A DNA stretch of 64,000 nt from Molossus alvarezi (taxonomy: Eukaryota > Chordata > Mammalia > Chiroptera > Molossidae): contig JBAWUJ010000056.1 in assembly GCA_037176705.1 (NCBI GenBank), forward strand, positions 434,001 through 498,000, read 5' to 3'. Below are positions 58,248-64,000 of the stretch, piece by piece (the first letter of the stretch is position 1; the number at the start of each line of letters is the position of its first letter). Made by a program: the position numbers and the translations under genes. The notes below the pieces were generated by a model. That model was not told the DNA's origin, did not search any database, and saw nothing but the letters and a program-made list of their open reading frames with translations.

Positions 58248-59790
58248 CTATTTCCTCAAATATATTCTCAAACCCTTGCCCATTTTCTTCCCCTTCAGGG
58301 ACTACTATGATTTGAATGTTATTATATTTCCAGTTGTCCCACAGTTCTCTTAAGGTGCTTTCCTGTTTTTTAATTGTTTTTTCCTTTAAGTTTTTTGATT
58401 GGTAGATTTTTTTCTACCTTGTCTTCTAATTCACTGATCCGGTCCTCAGCTTCCTCTACTCTGCTGGTTAGTCCTTTCAATGTGTTCTTTATTTCTGCTA
58501 TATCATTCTTCATTTTATTCCTATTGCTTGGTTTTCTATGTTTCTATATCTTTACTCATGATAATGATGTCCTTACTCATACTTTTGAGCTTCCTCAAGA
58601 TCATGGCTCTGAACTCTACCTCTAATAATTTGTTTAGCTGCATTTCATTGATCTCATCTTTGATAAAGGTCTGTTGTTCTTTCATTTGAAATTCATTTTT
58701 TTGTTTCACAATTTTGGCTATCACAGTGGGCTCTAGAGCCTGCCAAGTTTTCCCTGTGAGTGTTGGTGTTCCGGTGTTTGTGGCTCCCTCTACTAGGTTT
58801 GGATGAGCCTGGGTGGGCCGACCTTAAACACCACTGTCATGTCTTACTTTCCTGGGTAGATTTGCAAGCCCAGGAACAGTTTAGTTATCCTTTAGCATTT
58901 TCCGTAGTCTCAGTTACTCGGTGCCTTGGAATGTAGCCCTGGTGTTCTGCATAAGAGAATTTCCAAAGTGTGGGAGAGATGCTGCTTGTTAATGAGCCTC
59001 AATTTGCATTTGTTTGCCTGACCTGGGAAAGGCTGAATCTCTGAGGAGAGAGCTGCTGCTTTTCTCCACAGCTCTGGGAAGGAGCACTCTGGCCACCTTC
59101 AATTGTGGCTGCAACTAAGCAGTAATTTAGTGCCCTCCAAATCCTGGGTGTCCTCACAGATTTTCAGCCCTGTTTGCCCTCCCTTTACTGTAGCTCCCAG
59201 GTGAGTGGCTGTGGCTATTTTAGTGCTCTGTGAAATGGGCTTTATTTTGGTCTTTATTTTCCAAGAGTGCTGCACAGAGCTAAGCTGCTGCTGTCCATGG
59301 GCTCCCAGCATGCCACCCTCTCGTGCCGCCACAGATCCTACCAATGTCCCTGGGTATATGGTCTAGTCCTACTGCTTTTCTGTTGATTTTTTCCTGAGGA
59401 TTTGTCTTTCATTTAGTAGTAATTCTCATTTGGTCCTGGGAGATAGTCTTCAAAGCTTCTATTTAGTCTGCCTCCATTTTTATATCCTCTATGCCTATCT
59501 TGTGTGCAGCTGGGTCCCACAGGCATTTTTGTTGTCCCTGCATTTTGCATGTTTCAGGGGAAACTGGATTGCACAGTCCATTTTGGTACCGGACTCTATG
59601 CCTATGTCATGTTCTGCTGGGTTGCACACTCCTCTCTGGTGCTTCATTATCCCGCAGGTCCCACTGGTAATTGGATGGCAAAGTCCTTTCTGGGTCACAC
59701 AAAATCCCTGGTGCCCCCACACCCTGCAGTTGCTGCAGACGAGCAGCTGAATTGTACCAGTCTCTCTAGGTCTCCTAAAAGACATTTTAC
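58248..59790 (-). mobile_element. L1 5' region, right arm (minus strand)
   Basis: Continues the L1 interrupted at 51616 (CACTAT | CTATTTCCTC). A minus-strand frame at 58536-58724 is Lys/Glu/Met-rich and coiled-coil-like, as in L1 ORF1. CATTTGGTCCTGGGAGA (59429) resembles the 5'-UTR words also seen at 60912. No intact frame. Confidence 0.75.
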
Positions 59791-60047
59791 ATCATTAGAG
59801 CATGACAAATAAAATATTAAATCTTTGCACAACATAGACCTCAATTTGCTCATGCTGGGAAAATATCAATAGTGCTGAGGAAGTGAGAGTATATTACATT
59901 TATATCAACTAATGTTTAATAATCATAGTTTTAGCTTTAATTGATATTGAATACATGTTCAGGCACATTTTCCTAAAATGCTCTGAAATCCTGACTTTCA
60001 TATATTCCTAATCTATACACTGTCAAATGTTCTATCTGATTGAAAAA
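59791..60047. other. AT-rich sequence, nothing recognised
   Basis: No open frame or repeat family recognised. Confidence 0.5.
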
Positions 60048-60058
60048 ATGTTAAAATA

Positions 60059-60296
60059 GCCCTAGACATTTAGGTCAGTGGCTGGAGAATCCTCCCTCAA
60101 ACTTAAGAGTCTTGGGTTTCATTTCAACTAATGGCACGTTCCTCAGTATCTGTACAATATAGGTCCCAATTGGGATGGTGGGGAGAAAGACAATAGATGT
60201 GTCTCTCTCACATTGAAGTTCCTCATTCTCTCTCCCCCTCTCTTTCCCCCTCCCTCTCCCTAGCTCCTTTCCTTTCACTCTATCTGAAAAAAATAT
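60059..60296 (+). mobile_element. VES-type SINE with target duplication
   Basis: A tRNA-like head (GGTCAGTGGCTGGAG) is followed by a CT-rich body (CTCTCTCCCCCTCTCTTTCC) and an ATCTGAAAAAAATATAT tail. Flanked by ATGTTAAAATA at 60048-60058 and 60297-60307. Confidence 0.75.
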
Positions 60297-60349
60297 ATGT
60301 TAAAATACTCTAGGGTAGGATTCTTTTAAAAATGTTTAAAAAAAAAAAA

Positions 60350-60565
60350 CCCTGTTTGTGCTGGCTCAGTGGTAATGTTGTTAACAGTACTAAATATTAC
60401 AGGTTCATTTTCTAGTAAAGAGTAAGTACCTGGTTGTCATGTTTTATCCTAAGTCCCAGTCAGGGCTCCTGCAGGAGGCAACAGCTTCAGGCATCTCTCT
60501 TTCTTAGTTTCCAGACCCTAAATAAAACTATGAAGATCCCTCACACACACAATAAAGACAAATAA
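60350..60565 (+). mobile_element. VES-like SINE, degraded
   Basis: CTGGCTCAGTGG head, CAGTCAGGGCTCCTGCAGGA middle and AATAAAACTATGAAGAT near the end. The body is diverged. Confidence 0.55.
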
Positions 60566-60892
60566 AATAAATACACTTCTGTGTACATGAGCAACAAATA
60601 CAATGAAACAAAAACTATTGAATAATATTTCTTTAATAAGGAAAACTTATGGCTCTACCACTTTATCCCCAAAGCAATCTATTATCTTAAAGAAGATAAT
60701 AAGAAAATAATTCAAAATCATTTGAACTAATCCAAAGTCACAAGCCATAATTTCCCATTTTTTAATTGGAATTAAATGTAGGGTAAGATGCCATCTGTAT
60801 TCTTAAATCTAATTCTGTGACATATTCAAGCTGTCATTTCATCTTACCACATCTCTCATATGACTGCCTGTAAGAACTGAAAATTTGCCTTT
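60566..60892. other. AT-rich sequence, nothing recognised
   Basis: No open frame or named repeat is visible. Confidence 0.5.
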
Positions 60893-61110
60893 ATTTTACT
60901 TATAATTCCTATTTGGTCCTGGGAGACTGTCTGTGTAGCTTCCATTCACTTTGTCTCCATTTCCACACCACATCCTCTATGCATATCTTGTGCACAGCTG
61001 GGTCACACAGGCCTCCCTGGTGCCCCTGCATTGTGCAGGACCCGCAGGTAACTTGATTGCATAGTCCCTGCTGGGTTGCACAGGCTCTCTTAAATATTCT
61101 GGTCTTTAAA
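60893..61110 (-). mobile_element. L1 5'-UTR-like fragment
   Basis: ATTTGGTCCTGGGAGACTGT and ATGCATATCTTGTGCACAGC match, with differences, 59429-59530 of the L1 right arm. Confidence 0.6.
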
Positions 61111-61604
61111 AAAACTTTGTAATATCTTTTAGATTGGGAAAACATTACCAGCCATTACCTGGTAGCATTCATGTTGAAATTAAGAAAGTATCCATCAAAA
61201 ACTGAACTTCCAGAGGGTGGACATGATCCAAACAAGGAAACAAAAATAACTAAAATGCCAGGTATCAGTTATTGTGTACCTCTTTGACAAGGCAGTCCAA
61301 ATATAGATCCTAACACTGCTATTGATCAAAATACTCTCTCAAAGGACAAAAGAGTTTTCATGCAAATTTTAATGTCTAAACCATGTGACAAATTCTTCTA
61401 CAAAACACAGAATGTTAGAGGCGATGTGATACATCAAGAGGAATTCTACATTAACATGGGGTCCAAAGGAATGCTTTTCACACTGAGAAGCTGTTGCATT
61501 TTTTCCTACACATGAATCCATAAAACAGATCGTGATCAGGAATACTGTTCATATACAACTTGCTTTCCATTTGGTTTGCTGAATTTCAGGTTAACCATAG
61601 TTTT
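61111..61604. other. Unidentified sequence
   Basis: AT-rich. No recognised gene or repeat. Confidence 0.4.
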
Positions 61605-61616
61605 AAAGTAGTGCAC

Positions 61617-61993
61617 CAATGACACATTTTACAGGACGAGAACAAATACTTCAAAAGTTCATATGAAAGGCTTTTCAAAGGCCCTGTATAGCCACAGCAA
61701 TCTTGAAAAAGAAGGATGAAGTAGGTGGGACCACAATACCAGATATCAGGTTATACTACAAAGCTACTGTAATAAAAAAAACAAACAAAAAAACAAAACC
61801 TGCTACTGGCACAAGAACAGACATATGGAACAGAACATAAAACCTGGAAATGGACCCACAACATTATGCTCAATTGATATTTGACAAAGGAGGCAAAAGC
61901 ATTCAATGGAATAAAGACAGCCTCTTTAATTAATGCTGTTGAAAAAAATAGACACCTATATGCAAAAAAATGAAACCAGACCATCAACTTACA

Positions 61994-62038
<45 letters not shown>

Positions 62039-63271
62039 CCTCAAAAGGAATAAAAGAAATAAATGTGATCCATTAATCCACAAAAATTCTAGAAGAAATG
62101 TAGGCAACAATATTTCAGACATCATATGCAGCAGCATTTTCACTGATACATCATGTAAGGCAACAGAAACAAAGGAAAAAATGAACACATGGGACTACAT
62201 AAAACTCAAAAGCTTTTGCACAGCAAAAACATAAACAAAAACAAAAACAAAACCAATCATCAAAATGGAAAAGCAACCGACTCTATGGGAAAGCATCATT
62301 GCCAATGATATATCAGATAAGGGGTAATTTCCAAAATATATAGAGTACTCATACAACTCAACAAAAGAAAGACAAAGAACCCACCTAAAAAATGGCAAAA
62401 GAACAACATAGACACCTTTTCAAACAGGACATATGTATGGCTAAGAAACATATGAAGAAATGCTCAACATCACTAATCATCGGAGAGATGCAAATTAAAA
62501 CAACAGTGAGGAAACACCTCACACCTGTCAAAATGGACGCCACCAACAAATCATCAATCAAGTGTTGGCAAGCATATGGAGAAAAGGGGACCCTAGTACA
62601 CTGCTGGTGGGAATGCAGATACGTATGTGAAGCCACTATGGAAAACACTATGGTGTCATCTCAAAACATTAAAAATTGAACTACCTTTTAACACAGTGAT
62701 CCCACTTCTAGGAATATACCCTAAGAAGCCTCATAGACCAATCAGAGAGAATATATGTACCCCCATGTTTTTAGCAGCACTAATACAATAGCTATGATCT
62801 GGAAACAGCCCAAGTGTTCATCAGTAGATGAATGGATAAAAAGGTGGTGATACATATACACAATGGAGTACTATGCAGCTGTAAGAAAGAAAGATATCTC
62901 ATCCTTTGAGATGACATGGAGGGACCTGAAAAGTATTATCCTAAGCAAAAGAAGGCAAACAGCAAAAGACAAATACCATATGATCTCACTTATTTGGGGA
63001 ATATAATGAACATAACAGTCTGAGGAAAAGGGTAGACCCAGAGACACAGAAGTAGGGTACAGACAGACAAACCTCAGAAAAGGGTGTGAGGGGGTTTAGA
63101 GATAAATCACATAACTTATATGCATGTAGGCATAACCAATGGAGTGGACAACAAAGCTGGGGACAAGGTGGGAAAGATGGAGAGGAGGATGTGAATGCAG
63201 TAAAAAGGAAGAAACATCTGTAACAAAAATAAAATTTAAAATAAAATTGTGTCAGTTATACAGAAAAAAAA
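61617..63271 (+). mobile_element. 5'-truncated L1 with 12-bp target duplication
   Basis: Flanked by AAAGTAGTGCAC at 61605-61616 and 63272-63283, with a poly-A tail at 63263-63275. Carries the ORF2 C-terminal part and 3' UTR ([10 protein letters not shown] in a frame at 62392-62679, CATGGAGGGACCTG near 62917). A (CA)n tract at 61995-62034 and stops break ORF2. Confidence 0.92.
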
Positions 63272-63283
63272 AAAGTAGTGCAC

Positions 63284-64000
63284 TACCATCCATAAGAAAT
63301 TGTGGTCAATGCCGTACATAGCAGGTCCTTGACTTACCTCCCTTCCCAGGATTGCTTCTCCTTGGATCTTCAGAAAGGGTAGATCTTAGAAGGAGGTGCT
63401 CCACATCTTCAAAATGGACCACCTTTAACTGGAGAGAGTCCCATGTAGAACTTTTGTGGAGGTATAAATATATCCACCAATATCTGTGTTGAAATAACAT
63501 ATTTTTCCTTAAGTGGAGGTACATGGTAAATGATCATTTTTGTTATTGTTGACAAATATTTACTAAGCAGTTTCAATTTCAGAAGTACTTATGTTAGTCC
63601 TAATGAACAAAATTGTCACTTTATATGATATTAGTACAATTCACAGAGTTATTGTGCAAAACCTAGAAACCCATAAGTAACACCTGATACTGTTGTGAGA
63701 GAAAGAGATCTGGCGTGTTGTAAATTGTGATAAATTAAATGCAAAAATAAGTCTTCAGGATATGAGGAAAAGTGTCAATGGTTGTTCTCAATAGTATAAG
63801 TTCAAAAAAAGCATTTATAATCAATAATATCAAAGGTTTAGATTTTCACATTAAAATGTTCAATTCACAACACATCACATAAAGGTATTACCTAGAAGAA
63901 TAGTAACATACACTCATTTCAATACCCTTATACATCAATCCTCATTCTTAATCAAAAGACTGTGCTCTGCTCAATTTCAATAGTATTGAAAACTTGATAT
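63284..64000. other. AT-rich sequence, nothing recognised
   Basis: Single-copy-looking AT-rich DNA with no open frame above about 70 aa and no repeat I can name. Confidence 0.5.

Overview
The window reads as nuclear DNA of a mammal, most likely a bat (Chiroptera). Three degraded SINEs (38374-38600, 60059-60296, about 60350-60565) have the layout of the bat VES family: a tRNA-like head, a CT-rich body and a CTCACCTGAGGATAT-type end. They sit among mammalian L1 fragments and one class I (gammaretrovirus-like) endogenous retrovirus. I find no intact cellular protein-coding gene, rRNA, tRNA or CRISPR array. Nearly all open frames in the left half are repeated shadows of a GC-rich tandem repeat.

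Region 1 (1-36513) is a macrosatellite of six complete head-to-tail units of 5,757-5,769 bp and a seventh partial unit. It is cut off by L1 debris at 36513 and presumably continues to the left of the window. Units 1-5 look almost identical by eye. Differences rise in the last third of unit 6 and through unit 7. Each full unit carries a CpG-rich block with ETS and E-box motifs, a (CT)n tract leading into a splice-acceptor-like site, a short hairpin, a CTCF-like core motif in one fixed orientation, G-quadruplex tracts, a GGAT/GGGT microsatellite, a bipartite GCTGGT/GCT microsatellite and a VES-SINE end fragment.

Region 2 (36514-46515) is a flank of old L1 fragments, a VES SINE, several minisatellites and unidentified sequence. 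It also holds a diverged inverted copy of about 2 kb of the macrosatellite unit (40045-42045). That copy and partial unit 7 share states that differ from the homogenised array, which gives a natural outgroup. The CTCF-like core is altered in the inverted copy.

Region 3 (46516-59790) is one old minus-strand L1 with two nested insertions. The first is a 490-bp L1-like insertion with 16-bp target duplications. The second is a 6.6-kb provirus at 51617-58247 with two LTRs, a CTAT target duplication, a primer-binding site, a leader VNTR and broken gag, protease, RNase H, integrase and env remnants. Its LTRs differ by only two substitutions and one 20-bp tandem duplication, although the interior is badly decayed.

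Region 4 (59791-64000) holds two SINEs, an L1 5'-region fragment, a 5'-truncated plus-strand L1 with a 12-bp target duplication, and AT-rich sequence without recognisable genes.

The most interesting system is the macrosatellite: a CpG-rich, CTCF-motif-bearing, single-orientation array resembling in layout the chromatin-organising macrosatellites such as DXZ4. Which locus it is cannot be told from sequence alone.
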